64,000 bases of DNA from Fasciola hepatica (lineage: Eukaryota > Platyhelminthes > Trematoda > Plagiorchiida > Fasciolidae): contig CANUEZ040000002.1 in NCBI GenBank assembly GCA_948099385.1, positions 372,001 through 436,000 on the forward strand, read 5' to 3'. The translations under genes were made by a program, and so were the position numbers. The notes beneath the pieces are model-generated. The model was not told the DNA's origin. It saw only the letters and a program-made list of their open reading frames with translations, and searched no databases. Below, piece after piece: positions 10,657 to 23,260 of the stretch. Every line of letters starts with the position of its first letter. The first letter of the stretch is position 1.

Positions 10657-13420
10657 ATGAAGTCAGTAACGAGGACCAGGGAACCGTCAATATGGTACAC
10701 CAACACCTGCAGTCTCCCGGGAAAAAGAGGGGAGTTGACGGCTAGGATCGCAGAGTCTGAGGTCGTTGCGTTGACGGAAACTTGGATAAAGCCATATACT
10801 GACATGCGCTTCCAGGGATACGCTGCCTACAGACAGGATAGAACAGATGGAAGGCAGGGTAGCGGAGTGGCACTTCTAATACGGACCGACATAGGCCATT
10901 GGGAGGCTCCGTTCAACTTAGTCTCCGGTAATGTACAGGTCAGATCCTGCTTTATTAGGATCGAGGGGCGTACAGTATGCATTATCTGTATTTACAGGGC
11001 ACCGCTAGCCACAGATGAGGAAGATGTTGAGCTTTTCCAAATGCTGGATGCGGTGCTGGCATAGACAAAGGAGTTCATCTTATTAGGGGATCTCAATCTA
11101 CCCGAAATTAACTGGGAAAACGGGATCGCACCAAGGGGATCAACGGGCGACAAATTTCTGCAGTGGGTCCAGTTACACGCACTTACGCAGCATGTGACAC
11201 AGGCCACTAGACACAGAGGTGGACAGCACCCGTCTCTCCTTGACTTAATCATAACGCGGCACCATCAGGACGTTAAGGAAATTAAGTGGGAAGAGCCACT
11301 TGGAAAAAGTGATCATGTAGTCCTAAGGGTCACACTAAGACTAATCAAGGCGCCGAAGGAAATCGTGTTACGTCGGCGCTATGGGAGAATCAACATAGGT
11401 GAACTGAAGAAGGCGGCGGAGGAAATTCAGTGGACACCGAGACACACAAATGCCTCCGTAGAGGAACGTTGGGAGACCATCAAGATGGGGCTACTCGAAC
11501 TTACAGATGAGTTCGCACCCCTGATGGTGGCAAGCAGTAGAAGTCTACCCCCATGGTGGAAGTCGAAGGTCCGCAAGGCCATAGTTATTCGTAGGCAACG
11601 ATGGGCGGCGTACAAGCTGTACAGAACTCAGGGGGCATGGAATAGCTATAAGATGGCTAGGAACAGGGCTCAAGAGATCCAAAGAGTGGAGAAATATGCT
11701 TTCGAGCGTCGGTTAGCGGCGTCGGTCCGCACAAACCCTAAGCGATTCTACGCCTACGTGCAATCTCACAAACGTATGAGAGAGAGCGTAGCAACTTTGG
11801 AAGGAGCACAGGGACGACTAGCTCTAAACGACGAAGACAAGGCTGACACGCTCTTGGAATTCTTCAAGAGCATATATCGACCAGAAAATAGTTTGCAGGA
11901 AAGAATGGAGGGCCCACTGGCGCCTCCAATACCCGAACTTACTGTAGGAGAAGAAGAAGTGTACGCGGAGTTGCAAACTTTGAATAGGAACAAAGCAGCA
12001 GGTCCAGACGGGATTCATCCAGCAATCGTTCAGCCTCTGGCCGAGGTCCTGGAGGCTCCGGTGACGAAGCTGTATGAAACGTCACTTAGAGAGGGAACTG
12101 TGCCGGGAGACTAGAAGAGAGCAGCAATGGTAGGCATTTACAAGAGTGGGCCCCGGCAAAAGGTCGAAAATTACCGGCCGGTTAGCTTGACTTCGGTACT
12201 GTGTAAGTGCCTGGAGCGAATAGTCAGGAAACAGATCTCTAGACATTTGGTTCAACACAACCTCATATCAAATGCTCAGCATGGGTTTGTGGCAGGACGA
12301 TCCTGTCTGACGAATCTCCTGCTGTTCCTCGATGAGGAAACCAAGCGTCTGGACGAAGGGCAATCGATTGCGGTCTGCTACTTGGACTGCAGCAAGGTGT
12401 TTAATTCTGTGAACCACAAATTTATGGACGTCAAACTGCAGTCTAGGGGGATTGTTGGAAAGGCAAGATAATGGATAAATAGTTTTTAAGCAGGGCGAAC
12501 TTTTAGTGTTAAGGTGGGTATTCATGTCTCGAAACCGGAAGGTGTAACAAGTGGGGTGCCACAGGGCTCGGTGCACGGCCCTCTGCTCTTCATCATCTTC
12601 ATCAGTGACCTAGCACGTGAGCTTACAAACCCCACGTTTATGTTTTCCGATGACGTCAAGATAGCTGGAGTAGATATAGAACTTGACGTGTTAGCAGTAC
12701 AAAACTGGGCACGCAAATGGGACCTTCCACCAAACCTCACCAAGTGTCAATGCTTGACCACAAATACAGGGGCTAGTGAGAATAGTGTGGGTTCGTTGCA
12801 AATGGTCTCGCAGGTCAAAGACTTGGGCGTTATAATGGACAACAGCTTTAAGCCGTCAAAGCAGTGCACCTCAGCAGCCAATATGGCCGGGAGGGAACTC
12901 TTTCGAGTTAGATCCATTATGTCGTGTAGAGAGCCGGAGATATTCGTTCCGATATATCAGGCCATAGTTAGGCCGCATATGGAGTACTGCGTGCAGGCCT
13001 GGGCACCGTACTACCAGAAAGATATCGACTGTCTGGAAAAGTGCAAGGGCTAGCCACTAGAATGGTGGCTGGGCAAAGGGGGTTTAACTACACAGAGCGT
13101 CTCCGTGCCCTAGACCTGTTCTCGGTGGAAAGACGGCGCATTCGTGGGCATTTGATAGAAACCTTCAAGGTAATGAAGGACTGTCACGAATAAATCGAGA
13201 AGACCTTTTCTCTCTGATCCCTGAGAGAGACACAAGGGGGCATAGCCTTAGATTACAAAGGAAGCATTCGAGGCTCCAAATTAGGGCGAAGTACTTCTCA
13301 AGTAGAGTGGTACCCTATTGGAATAAGCTCCCGGGGGAGGTCATAAATACCACAACAGTGAAGGCTTTTAGAAAAGCGGTAGACCTATGTTGGGTGGCAG
13401 TATACCCCGAGTTATGCTAA
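10657..13420 (+). pseudogene. ORF2 of B1: endonuclease-RT, broken
   Basis: Endonuclease motifs: WYTNTCSLPGKRGEL; ALTETWIK; GSGVALLI; CIYRAP; LLGDLNLPEINW; SLLDLIITR; GKSDH. RT motifs: AAGPDGIHPAI; YRPVSLTS; QHGFVAGRSCLTNLL; YLDCSKVFNSV; GVPQGSVHGPLLF; FMFSDDVKI. The Ala before the catalytic Asp pair has become Ser, but both Asp remain. Stops lie at 11,062 (TAG, a CAG in copy 2), 12,112 (TAG at a Trp site) and between 12,469 and 12,510 (two TAA). A one-base loss near 13,035 shifts the frame, as the B3 copy shows. The rest reads INREDLFSLIPERDTRG to a TAA at 13,418-13,420. Confidence 0.9.
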
Positions 13421-13604
13421 GCAGCTTTTAGGGTCAGATGCAATTTACTTATTGTTTCCACCTTACTCTGCCAGGGCTGATACTGCACAAAATTTCTGCC
13501 TTTCAGAAAAAGAAAATCACGCAGTGTTGGGAGCTACGGAAACGCGCCGACAACACAACTATCTGGACACACGATTGGCTCTAGCCACACCAAGTCCTGT
13601 GTAA

Positions 13605-13672
13605 ACTGAACTGAACTGAACTGAACTGAACTGAACTGAACTGAACTGAACTGAACTGAACTGAACTGAACA
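13605..13672 (+). repeat. (ACTGA)n tail of B1
   Basis: About 13 perfect copies of a 5-bp repeat directly follow the B 3' UTR, as expected of the short-period tails of CR1-like elements. An A-family fragment starts at once behind it. On the minus strand it reads as Val-Gln-Phe-Ser-Ser repeats, which are not a real protein. Confidence 0.95.
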
Positions 13673-14049
13673 GTCCAATCCTTCAAATGTGCCCTTGATC
13701 GCAAGTGGTACGAGATCTTTCCTTGTAGTGAGCCTTAAGAATATCAACTAGATGGATGACGGGTAGCACTGTGGTCCTTCTGGAGTATGTTTTAACAGAC
13801 TTTTTCCCTCATTGCATACTGTCTCAGTGAACGCTCACGATGCATAATGTCTCTCGCAGTTGATGTGCGATGAGGTTTTCCGTTTCCCTCTCATTTTTAG
13901 CAGGGATTCGACGAAATACACTCGGCAGTGGTGGGTGCATAACTGGTGTGCATACCATCGAAGGAATTCTGGACGCTCGATTGGCCGTGGCCATTACCTG
14001 TCCTGTGCAAACTGAACTGAACTGAACTGAACTGAACTGAACTGAACTG
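13671..14049 (+). mobile_element. 5'-truncated family A 3' end between units
   Basis: It begins in the last codons of A ORF2 (CAGTCCAATCCTTCAAATG), runs through the full-length A 3' UTR including the 61 bp missing in A1 and A2, and ends in its own ACTGA tail. The start coincides with the end of the B tail, so it looks inserted into or primed on that tail. Confidence 0.88.
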
Positions 14050-14204
14050 CGCTACACCGTGGTGAGGTGCTGCTCGGCGGTCGAATGTTCTCGGGGAAGA
14101 AACATCGCGAGAAAGGCCAACTGAAATTAATGTGAAAACCTTGTGATAAAGTTCTCCGTTGCTACCCGAACGGAACCTCGGGGAAACGGGGATTATAAGA
14201 GTGG
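14050..14204 (+). other. 155-bp leader segment upstream of A2
   Basis: GC-rich sequence with no recognised coding signal, repeated at 23,106-23,260. It abuts the truncated A2 ORF1 at the duplication joint. It could be the 5' leader of a different element. No copy is present upstream of A1. Confidence 0.4.
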
Positions 14205-17200
14205 AGATGGGTTGGCTAGGGTGGATGACCCTGCCCTTCTGGTATTAGAAAACAAGGTGAAGGCCCTGTAGAGGCAATTCTTGTCGATGGGCAGGGTCTT
14301 AAGCCGCAGGCTTCTGATCCTAAACCAGGAATAACCCTCTATAAGGGAATCGAAGGCCAGGAGAGACATCGACAGGAGGAGGGTCTGCGACACTGCGAAT
14401 CGCAGGTGTTCCGTAACCTCCTACTCTAAGAAGGGTGCACAGAGTGGGGACATGGAAGTCACCACTGGGGAACAAAGGCGAACTTCGTGCGAGACCAGTA
14501 CTGGTGGAGTTCGCTGATGAGACTACCCGGGATAGACTACTGGCGAGGGCAGCGGTAGTGGCTCAGATTACCAAGGGCAGATACCACATTGTGTCGGACG
14601 AGCATGGGGTAAGGCCTGGTGGTCTAGCCCCGGGAGGTAACCTTGCTCGACCAGCCAGGGCGCTGGTGAGAAACCTAAAAGTTCAGCGGAATGCCGTACT
14701 CGGCCCCGACAATAGTAAAGAAGCCACGTGCGGGATCGCTAATAGTTGTAATTGGAGATGCGCTGGTAGAAGAGAATTGGCAGTACTGTCCGAAGATAGA
14801 TGACAGTGCGACCCTTGCCAGTCTGGATGTTGTGGCCACTTCTATAGAGATGGATTGGGAGTCGTCGGAAATTCTGGACCATCAGCCGGCTTCGTGCACC
14901 CTAGTGGGGACATCCGAAGCAAAAAACGGGTCATCATCTCAGGCGTTGCGCCTGAGAAACAGTCAGGAATGAATAACAAAGGACACCTAGGCGACGGAGC
15001 AAACGCGGTGGTGTTATATACTAACGCGTGTAGTATTAGAAACAAATGGGCGGAACTTGCCAAAACCGCTGACGAGCAGAAAGCGTCAATAGTTGCCGTC
15101 AAGGAAACGTGGCTTTTTGAAGAAGACCATGTGCCAGGCCTAATAAGTAACGGTTTTGCAGTCTACAGGCAGGATCGGGAACAAGATCGCCTTGGTGGTG
15201 GAGTAGCCATCCTCGTTAGGTCAGGTGCAAACCACCTTGAGTCCCAGACCAAGATGTGCACTCGCAATATCCAGCTATGCGCCGTTACGATCATCCTTCC
15301 AGGCAGAAGGGTTAACGTCGTCTGTGTCTACAGGGCACCAAGCACAAACCACGAAGAGGACGTTTGTTTGCTGCGGACTTTGACTGAACTAGTTAAGGAC
15401 GCACAAAAGACCCTCATAGTGGGTGACTTCAATCTCCCGCACATCGACTGGATGGCTGAGGTCTGCGTGCCGGGATCGGAGGAGCAAACCTACTTAGAAT
15501 GGCTGCATGATAATGCGTTGCATCAGTATATTAGGGAGAATACCAGATATAGGACTGGATGCGTTCCATCCTTGCTGGATCTAGCTATAACGAACTTCCC
15601 CAACGATGTGGCTGGACTGCATTATTGTGCACCGCCGGGCAAGAGTGACCACGTGTGTGTCAAAATAGTTCTATGCATGCGGCAACCGAAGGTACCCTCA
15701 AGGCTGATTAGGAATTTCGGTAGTATGGACATAGATAGGCTTCGTAATAGGGCGATGGGTTTGACCTGGGACGCGCCAGAGGAGGCTACTGTGGAGGAGC
15801 GCTGGCAGGCCATAAAGGGTACCCTGACTGCCCTACTGGAAGAGTTCGCACCCTTAAAACGAAGGAGTGGGGAGGGCAAACCCATGTGGTGGAAGGCTGC
15901 AATAGCCAAGGCCATCAGACGTAGAAACCGCTCTTGGAACCAGTACAAAGCTTCCGGCAGTCAGCTAGCCTGGAACCGCTATACGAAGCTGAGAAACGAG
16001 ACTGTAAGCCTTTTGAGAACTTCCCAGCGGGAATTTGAGCTCAAATTGGCCCAGTCTGTAAGACAACAGCCGAAGAAGTTCTACAGCTATGTACAGTCTG
16101 AAGGCTCAACAAGAAATGCCGCAGGTCCGCTATCCACTAGAGAATATGGTATTATCACTGATGACCAGGGCAAAGCAGACGCCCTGGGGGAATATTTTGG
16201 TAGTGTACATAGGATAGATAGTGGGGTACGAGTAGATCTGGCTCTGGTGCATCCTCCTCAGTTAAACGAGCTAGATCTCTCAGAGGAATGCGTGCGTAAG
16301 TACCTACAGGAGTTAAACAGCCACAAGTCAGCGGGCCCAGATGGCATTCATCCAGCTATCATCAAGCCGTTGGCGGATATCAGCTCCATCGGTATGCAGA
16401 CTGTACAGATCCACGTTGGACCAGGGTAAGCTGCCTCAGGACTGAAAAGTCGCGGCAGTCGTGGCAATACATAAGAGTGGGCCCAAGTCGGATGTGCAGA
16501 ACTACAGGCCGGTAAGCCTAACTAGCATTCTTTGTAAAGTCCTCGAGAAGATCATCCGTGCCCATATCTGTCAGCACTTACTGCAGCACTCCATGCCAAG
16601 CCCGGCGCAGCATGGATTCCTGAAAAATAGATCTTGCCTGACCAATCTCCTGTGCTTCTTAGATGAAGTAACTCGACGACTGGACGAAGGTAAGCAAGTT
16701 GAAGTATGCCACCTGGACTTTAGCAAGGCGTTCGACTCCGTTAATCATCGTCTTTTGCTACGCAAGATGGAGGCTTTCGGTATGGGTGGGCCAGTATATA
16801 GGTGACTGGGGGACTCCCTCTCTCACAGGACGCTTTACGTCAAAGTGGGGGACAGGTGCTCCAGTTTGGTGAACGTCACCAGTGGTGTACCTCAGGGATC
16901 CGTCCTAGGCCCGGTCCTATTCTTGTTATTTATTAATGACCTAGCATCCACTCTTCAATCACCCAGCTTTATTTTCGCGGATGATGTGAAGATTGTTGGA
17001 TCTAAGGGTAGGGCGGACTTGGGCAGGGAAATAGGTACCGTCCTGAACTGGGCATACAAATGGGACTTACCTCTAAACGCTCAAAAAAGCCATTTGTTGT
17101 CAAGGGCAACAGAGAGCCTAACTGTCGCTCATGATCAAGGGCTGTTCACTGTAGAGGCAGCCAGTAGGGTTAAAGACCTGGGGATCATCATGAAAAGTGA

Positions 17201-18004
17201 CTTCAAATGGTCGGAGCAGAGCAACGCTGCCGCGCATAAGGCTCGTGGGGAGCTCTTTAGACTGCGATCAGCTTTATCCTGCCGGAAGCCGGAGGTATTC
17301 GTACCTATTTACATGGCTATAGTACGACCTCACTTAGAAGGTAGCGTGCAGGCTTGGTCACCCTTCTACAAAAAGGACGCCGCCTGCCTAGAGAAAGTCC
17401 AACGTCTCGCCACGCGAATGGTTGAAGGGCAGAGGGGTAAGACTTACGAGCAGAGACTCTGTGACCTGAACCTCTTCTCGTTGGAAAGGAGGAGACGTCG
17501 AGGGGATCTCATAGAAACGTTCAAGGTAATGAAGGGCTTTTCTGGCCTTAGACCAGATAGTCTATTCCAAGTGGCCGTAGACTCCAGAACAAGGGGACGC
17601 GAAAAGAAGTTGATAAAAGCTCGATCTAGATTGATGGCTAGATCACACTTCTTCAGCAACAGGGTTGTGAACAGTTGGAACGGTCTGCCTGGTGAAATGG
17701 TAGATCTGCAGACAGTCCAATCCTTCAAAGGTGCCCTAGATCGCAAGTGGTACGAGATCTTTCCTTGTAGTGAGCCTTGAGTATATCAACTAGATGGATG
17801 ACGGGTAGCACTGTGGTCCTTCTGGAGTATGTTTTAACAGACTTTTTCCCTCATTGCATACTGTCTCAGTGAACGTTTTAGCGGGGATTCGACGAAATAC
17901 ACTCGACAGTGGTGGGTGCATAACTGGTGTGCATACCATCGAAGGAATTCTGGACGCTCGATCGGCCGCGGCATTACCTGTCCTGTGCAGACTGAACTGA
18001 ACTG
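14205..18004 (+). mobile_element. CR1-like element A, copy 2
   Basis: Same content as A1 from mid-ORF1 onward, including the 61-bp loss in the 3' UTR. The zinc-finger half of ORF1 is absent because the duplicated unit starts inside ORF1. Confidence 0.9.
14855..17780 (+). pseudogene. ORF2 of A2, broken
   Basis: It carries the same endonuclease and RT motifs and exactly the same lesions as A1: the frameshift before the RT, TGA at 16,443-16,445 and TGA at 16,803-16,805. One Lys-to-Arg change lies in the endonuclease (ILPGRRVN). The C-terminus is two codons longer than in A1, ending ...CSEP at 17,780. Confidence 0.92.
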
Positions 18005-18280
18005 TGAGTTGCCGCGTGGTTTGAATTTTCGAATTGCTGTCAGCGTTAGGCATTTTTGCATTGATTGGTGGAATAACACACGTTATTTCGCCAAACTAAC
18101 GTATCTTAATTAGTATTTCGGTACGCGTACTTTTTGAAGAGTTCACTCTCTTCAAAAGAGTTTATTCCCTTCAAAAACTGAGTATACCTTTTGGTGTCCT
18201 TTTTGGTGTTTTTTGTTGGTGTCAGTGCAACTGATACCGGCTAACATATTTTGTGGCGCTTTTTCTAGTGTACTGTTTTT

Positions 18281-19698
18281 GTGGAACTTTTTAGTGTGCG
18301 GGTTTACTGCACCTGCCTTAGTGTACCGTTTGTGTCTGTTCAAAAGTTGTGTTATTGTACCACGGGTGTTCGAAACGAAATGAATGGGACAAAGGTTGAT
18401 CCCATTGGCCAGGCAGTAAGCTGTGGGAACAAGGAATGCACGGACCTAGTGCAAGATGAGGGAATTCAATGCGACCAGTGTTGCATTTGGTTTCATCAAA
18501 AGTGCTCCAAGCTGGAAGAGAAAGACTTCGAGCTGCACATCAAGTACCCATCGCTCAAGTGGATATGCGCCCATTGCTTTGCGTTTGCAAGGGAGTGCTC
18601 GCGTATAATTCGAGGCGAGCTGGGGAAAGGGGACACGAACGTGGAGCTGGAACCAAGACTAGAGAGAGCCGTTTCGATCCATAGCCTAGAGGGAAAGGAA
18701 AACCGGGTGCCAGAGCACAAAAATAAAAAAGGCAACCCAAGCCAAAGGGCAAAGAAGGAAAAGAGGTAGCAGGATTCACCAACGTGGGGAAAAGCCTCCT
18801 GGCGGAAGTGGAAGCCCTCAAGGAGCAGGTCAAACGCCTAGATTCAGTTCAGTTCCTTAGGGAGAACATTGTAAAAGACGGTAGAATCAGGAAGGAGGAA
18901 AACCGCCGGCATGTGACTGAGGTTCTTAGGATGGCTGGCCTACCTCCCACGACACCAATAGTCAAGTGCCATCGAATAGGACTATGGCGTGGAGCACAAC
19001 CAGCGCCGCCACGACCCCTGGTAGTTGTATTCCACAGTGTCTACTGGAGGGATATGCTGCTGTCCAGGTCGGGAGCAGTTGAGGGCAACACGCAGGGAAT
19101 GGTAAGGGTTACACCTGACAGCCCAGCATTTGTGAAACCGGCTAATGCCATAGTCTCGCTGAGAACGGGCACACCTGATCTTAAGAGGCCGAAGCTACAT
19201 ATAGCGAAACTGGAGATGACTCCTCTTGGGAAGTCAACACCTAAGGCCCAAGGAGTAATCCAGGTACCAAAGGTGGCTTCAGGCTCCGGTATACAAAATG
19301 CCAAAGATCAGAAAGTTCGAAAGACCAAAAAGAAGGGGACTCACAGGGCATTTAGTCCGGTTGGTGTTGAGAACGTGCAGCCAGCCAGCCCGATTCTAAA
19401 GGATACCCCCAAGAAGTCCTCTCTGGTGCACCCAGCGAAGTTGGAGGTATCAGAGGGAAAAGCCGAGGAAACCAGTTGGGCTGAGGTGGTCGCAAGACCA
19501 TCCCGGCCCATCGGTACGGCGACTCAAAAGGGGGTAACGTCCTTTGTGCATGTCGAGCCTGACACTGGGGCGACGGGTGGAAAAGAAAAAGCCACGACAC
19601 TCAGAGTCTCACTCGATATGCAAGATGCTGCACTGCCGACACCCTTAGAGGCAAAAAACGGGGCATCACCTCGGAGATTGCGCCCGAGGATACCCTAG
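18281..19698 (+). pseudogene. ORF1 of B2 (PHD-like finger and coiled coil), frameshifted
   Basis: Its two frames encode the same protein pieces as B1: finger piece at 18,281-18,769 and coiled-coil piece at 18,784-19,698. The same frameshift is present, so it predates the duplication. Confidence 0.8.
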
Positions 19699-19712
19699 CC
19701 TTAGAATTAGCA

Positions 19713-22476
19713 ATGAAGTCAGTAACGAGGACCAGGGAACCGTCAATATGGTACACCAACACCTGCAGTCTCCCGGGAAAAAGAGGGGAGTTGACGGCTA
19801 GGATCGCAGAGTCTGAGGTCGTTGCGTTGACGGAAACTTGGATAAAGCCATATACTGACATGCGCTTCCAGGGATACGCTGCCTACAGACAGGATAGAAC
19901 AGATGGAAGGCAGGGTAGCGGAGTGGCACTTCTAATACGGACCGACATAGGCCATTGGGAGGCTCCGTTCAACTTAGTCTCCGGTAATGTACAGGTCAGA
20001 TCCTGCTTTATTAGGATCGAGGGGCGTACAGTATGCATTATCTGTATTTACAGGGCACCGCTAACCACAGATGAGGAAGATGTTGAGCTTTTCCAAATGC
20101 TGGATGCGGTGCTGGCACAGACAAAGGAGTTCATCTTATTAGGGGATCTCAATCTACCCGAAATTAACTGGGAAAACGGGATCGCACCAAGGGGATCAAC
20201 GGGCGACAAATTTCTGCAGTGGGTCCAGTTACACGCACTTACGCAGCATGTGACACAGGCCACTAGACACAGAGGTGGACAGCACCCGTCTCTCCTTGAC
20301 TTAATCATAACGCGGCACCATCAGGACGTTAAGGAAATTAAGTGGGAAGAGCCACTTGGAAAAAGTGATCATGTAGTCCTAAGGGTCACACTAAGACTAA
20401 GCAAGGCGCCGAAGGAAATCGTGTTACGTCGGCGCTATGGGAGAATCAACATAGGTGAACTGAAGAAGGCGGCGGAGGAAATTCAGTGGACACCGAGACA
20501 CACAAATGCCCCCGTAGAGGAACGTTGGGAGACCATCAAGATGGGGCTACTCGAACTTACAGATGAGTTCGCACCCCTGATGGTGGCAAGCAGTAGAAGT
20601 CTACCCCCATGGTGGAAGTCGAAGGTCCGCAAGGCCATAGTTATTCGTAGGCAACGATGGGCGGCGTACAAGCTGTACAGAACTCAGGGGGCATGGAATA
20701 GCTATAAGATGGCTAGGAACAGGGCTCAAGAGATCCAAAGAGTGGAGAAATATGCTTTCGAGCGTCGGTTAGCGGCGTCGGTCCGCACAAACCCTAAGCG
20801 ATTCTACGCCTACGTGCAATCTCACAAACGTATGAGAGAGAGCGTAGCAACTTTGGAAGGAGCACAGGGACGACTAGCTCTAAACGACGAAGACAAGGCT
20901 GACACGCTCTTGGAATTCTTCAAGAGCATATATCGACCAGAAAATAGTTTGCAGGAAAGAATGGAGGGCCCACTGGCGCCTCCAATACCCGAACTTACTG
21001 TAGGAGAAGAAGAAGTGTACGCGGAGTTGCAAACTTTGAATAGGAACAAAGCAGCAGGTCCAGACGGGATTCATCCAGCAATCGTTCAGCCTCTGGCCGA
21101 GGTCCTGGAGGCTCCGGTGACGAAGCTGTATGAAACGTCACTTAGAGAGGGAACTGTGCCGGGAGACTAGAAGAGAGCAGCAATGGTAGGCATTTACAAG
21201 AGTGGGCCCCGGCAAAAGGTCGAAAATTACCGGCCGGTTAGCTTGACTTCGGTACTGTGTAAGTGCCTGGAGCGAATAGTCAGGAAACAGATCTCTAGAC
21301 ATTTGGTTCAACACAACCTCATATCAAATGCTCAGCATGGGTTTGTGGCAGGACGATCCTGTCTGACGAATCTCCTGCTGTTCCTCGATGAGGAAACCAA
21401 GCGTCTGGACGAAGGGCAATCGATTGCGGTCTGCTACTTGGACTGCAGCAAGGTGTTTAATTCTGTGAACCACAAATTTATGGACGTCAAACTGCAGTCT
21501 AGGGGGATTGTTGGAAAGGCAAGATAATGGATAAATAGTTTTTAAGCAGGGCGAACTTTTAGTGTTAAGGTGGGTATTCATGTCTCGAAACCGGAAGGTG
21601 TAACAAGTGGGGTGCCACAGGGCTCGGTGCACGGCCCTCTGCTCTTCATCATCTTCATCAGTGACCTAGCACGTGAGCTTACAAACCCCACGTTTATGTT
21701 TTCCGATGACGTCAAGATAGCTGGAGTAGATATAGAACTTGACGTGTTAGCAGTACAAAACTGGGCACGCAAATGGGACCTTCCACCAAACCTCACCAAG
21801 TGTCAATGCTTGACCACAAATACAGGGGCTAGTGAGAATAGTGTGGGTTCGTTGCAAATGGTCTCGCAGGTCAAAGACTTGGGCGTTATAATGGACAACA
21901 GCTTTAAGCCGTCAAAGCAGTGCACCTCAGCAGCCAATATGGCCGGGAGGGAACTCTTTCGAGTTAGATCCATTATGTCGTGTAGAGAGCCGGAGATATT
22001 CGTTCCGATATATCAGGCCATAGTTAGGCCGCATATGGAGTACTGCGTGCAGGCCTGGGCACCGTACTACCAGAAAGATATCGACTGTCTGGAAAAGTGC
22101 AAGGGCTAGCCACTAGAATGGTGGCTGGGCAAAGGGGGTTTAACTACACAGAGCGTCTCCGTGCCCTAGACCTGTTCTCGGTGGAAAGACGGCGCATTCG
22201 TGGGCATTTGATAGAAACCTTCAAGGTAATGAAGGACTGTCACGAATAAATCGAGAAGACCTTTTCTCTCTGATCCCTGAGAGAGACACAAGGGGGCATA
22301 GCCTTAGATTACAAAGGAAGCATTCGAGGCTCCAAATTAGGGCGAAGTACTTCTCAAGTAGAGTGGTACCCTATTGGAATAAGCTCCCGGGGGAGGTCAT
22401 AAATACCACAACAGTGAAGGCTTTTAGAAAAGCGGTAGACCTATGTTGGGTGGCAGTATACCCCGAGTTATGCTAA
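19713..22476 (+). pseudogene. ORF2 of B2: intact endonuclease half, broken RT
   Basis: Here the endonuclease and linker are open over 485 codons (19,713-21,170), because position 20,118 keeps the C of a CAG that is a TAG in B1. All endonuclease motifs listed for B1 are present. The RT half keeps the shared stops (TAG at 21,168, two TAA at 21,525-21,546) and the one-base loss near 22,091, so the full protein cannot be made. Confidence 0.9.
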
Positions 22477-22726
22477 GCAGCTTTTAGGGTCAGATGCAAT
22501 TTACTTATTGTTTCCACCTTACTCTGCCAGGGCTGATACTGCACAAAATTTCTGCCTTTCAGAAAAAGAAAATCACGCAGTGTTGGGAGCTACGGAAACG
22601 CGCCGACAACACAACTATCTGGACACACGATTGGCTCTAGCCACACCAAGTCCTGTGTAAACTGAACTGAACTGAACTGAACTGAACTGAACTGAACTGA
22701 ACTGAACTGAACTGAACTGAACTGAA

Positions 22727-23105
22727 CAGTCCAATCCTTCAAATGTGCCCTTGATCGCAAGTGGTACGAGATCTTTCCTTGTAGTGAGCCTTAAGAATAT
22801 CAACTAGATGGATGACGGGTAGCACTGTGGTCCTTCTGGAGTATGTTTTAACAGACTTTTTCCCTCATTGCATACTGTCTCAGTGAACGCTCACGATGCA
22901 TAATGTCTCTCGCAGTTGATGTGCGATGAGGTTTTCCGTTTCCCTCTCATTTTTAGCAGGGATTCGACGAAATACACTCGGCAGTGGTGGGTGCATAACT
23001 GGTGTGCATACCATCGAAGGAATTCTGGACGCTCGATTGGCCGTGGCCATTACCTGTCCTGTGCAAACTGAACTGAACTGAACTGAACTGAACTGAACTG
23101 AACTG
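22727..23105 (+). mobile_element. 5'-truncated family A 3' end, second unit
   Basis: Copy of the fragment at 13,671-14,049 with the same ends and tail. The leader at 23,106-23,260 follows as in unit 1. Confidence 0.88.
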
Positions 23106-23260
23106 CGCTACACCGTGGTGAGGTGCTGCTCGGCGGTCGAATGTTCTCGGGGAAGAAACATCGCGAGAAAGGCCAACTGAAATTAATGTGAAAACCTTGT
23201 GATAAAGTTCTCCGTTGCTACCCGAACGGAACCTCGGGGAAACGGGGATTATAAGAGTGG

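Larger units (their letters stand above)
8949..13672 (+). mobile_element. CR1-like non-LTR retrotransposon B, copy 1
   Basis: It comprises a leader at 8,949-9,300, ORF1 in two frames, ORF2 broken by stops and one frameshift, a 3' UTR, and an (ACTGA)n tail at 13,605-13,672. It sits head to tail behind A1. Both families end in CCTGTG-A-ACTGAA before the tail, so they share a 3' end of the same kind. The length of about 4.7 kb is in the range expected of a complete CR1-like element. Confidence 0.9.
5149..14204 (+). repeat. Tandem unit 1 of a 9,056-bp segmental duplication
   Basis: Sequence from 5,149 recurs 9,056 bp and 18,112 bp further on, almost without change. The unit holds A (from mid-ORF1), all of B, a short A 3' end with its tail, and a 155-bp leader. 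The boundary is sharp. Bases left of 5,149 belong to the ORF1 of A1, while bases left of 14,205 and 23,261 are the leader. Single-base differences between units include 6,249 against 15,305, 8,549 against 17,605, and 11,062 against 20,118. Confidence 0.93.
18005..22728 (+). mobile_element. CR1-like element B, copy 2
   Basis: Same structure as B1: leader, split ORF1, ORF2, 3' UTR and (ACTGA)n tail at 22,661-22,728. It differs from B1 by a few substitutions. Confidence 0.9.
14205..23260 (+). repeat. Tandem unit 2 of the 9,056-bp duplication
   Basis: Near-identical to unit 1 with exactly the same length. It carries A2, B2, the short A fragment (22,727-23,105) and the leader (23,106-23,260). By eye the differences from unit 1 are about a dozen substitutions and no indel. 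Confidence 0.93.

Noticed and set aside
13559..13747. Minus-strand frame with repeated Val-Gln-Phe-Ser-Ser peptides (also at 22,615-22,803 and near 27,000)
   Set aside because: It is the translation of the (ACTGA)n LINE tail, not a protein repeat.
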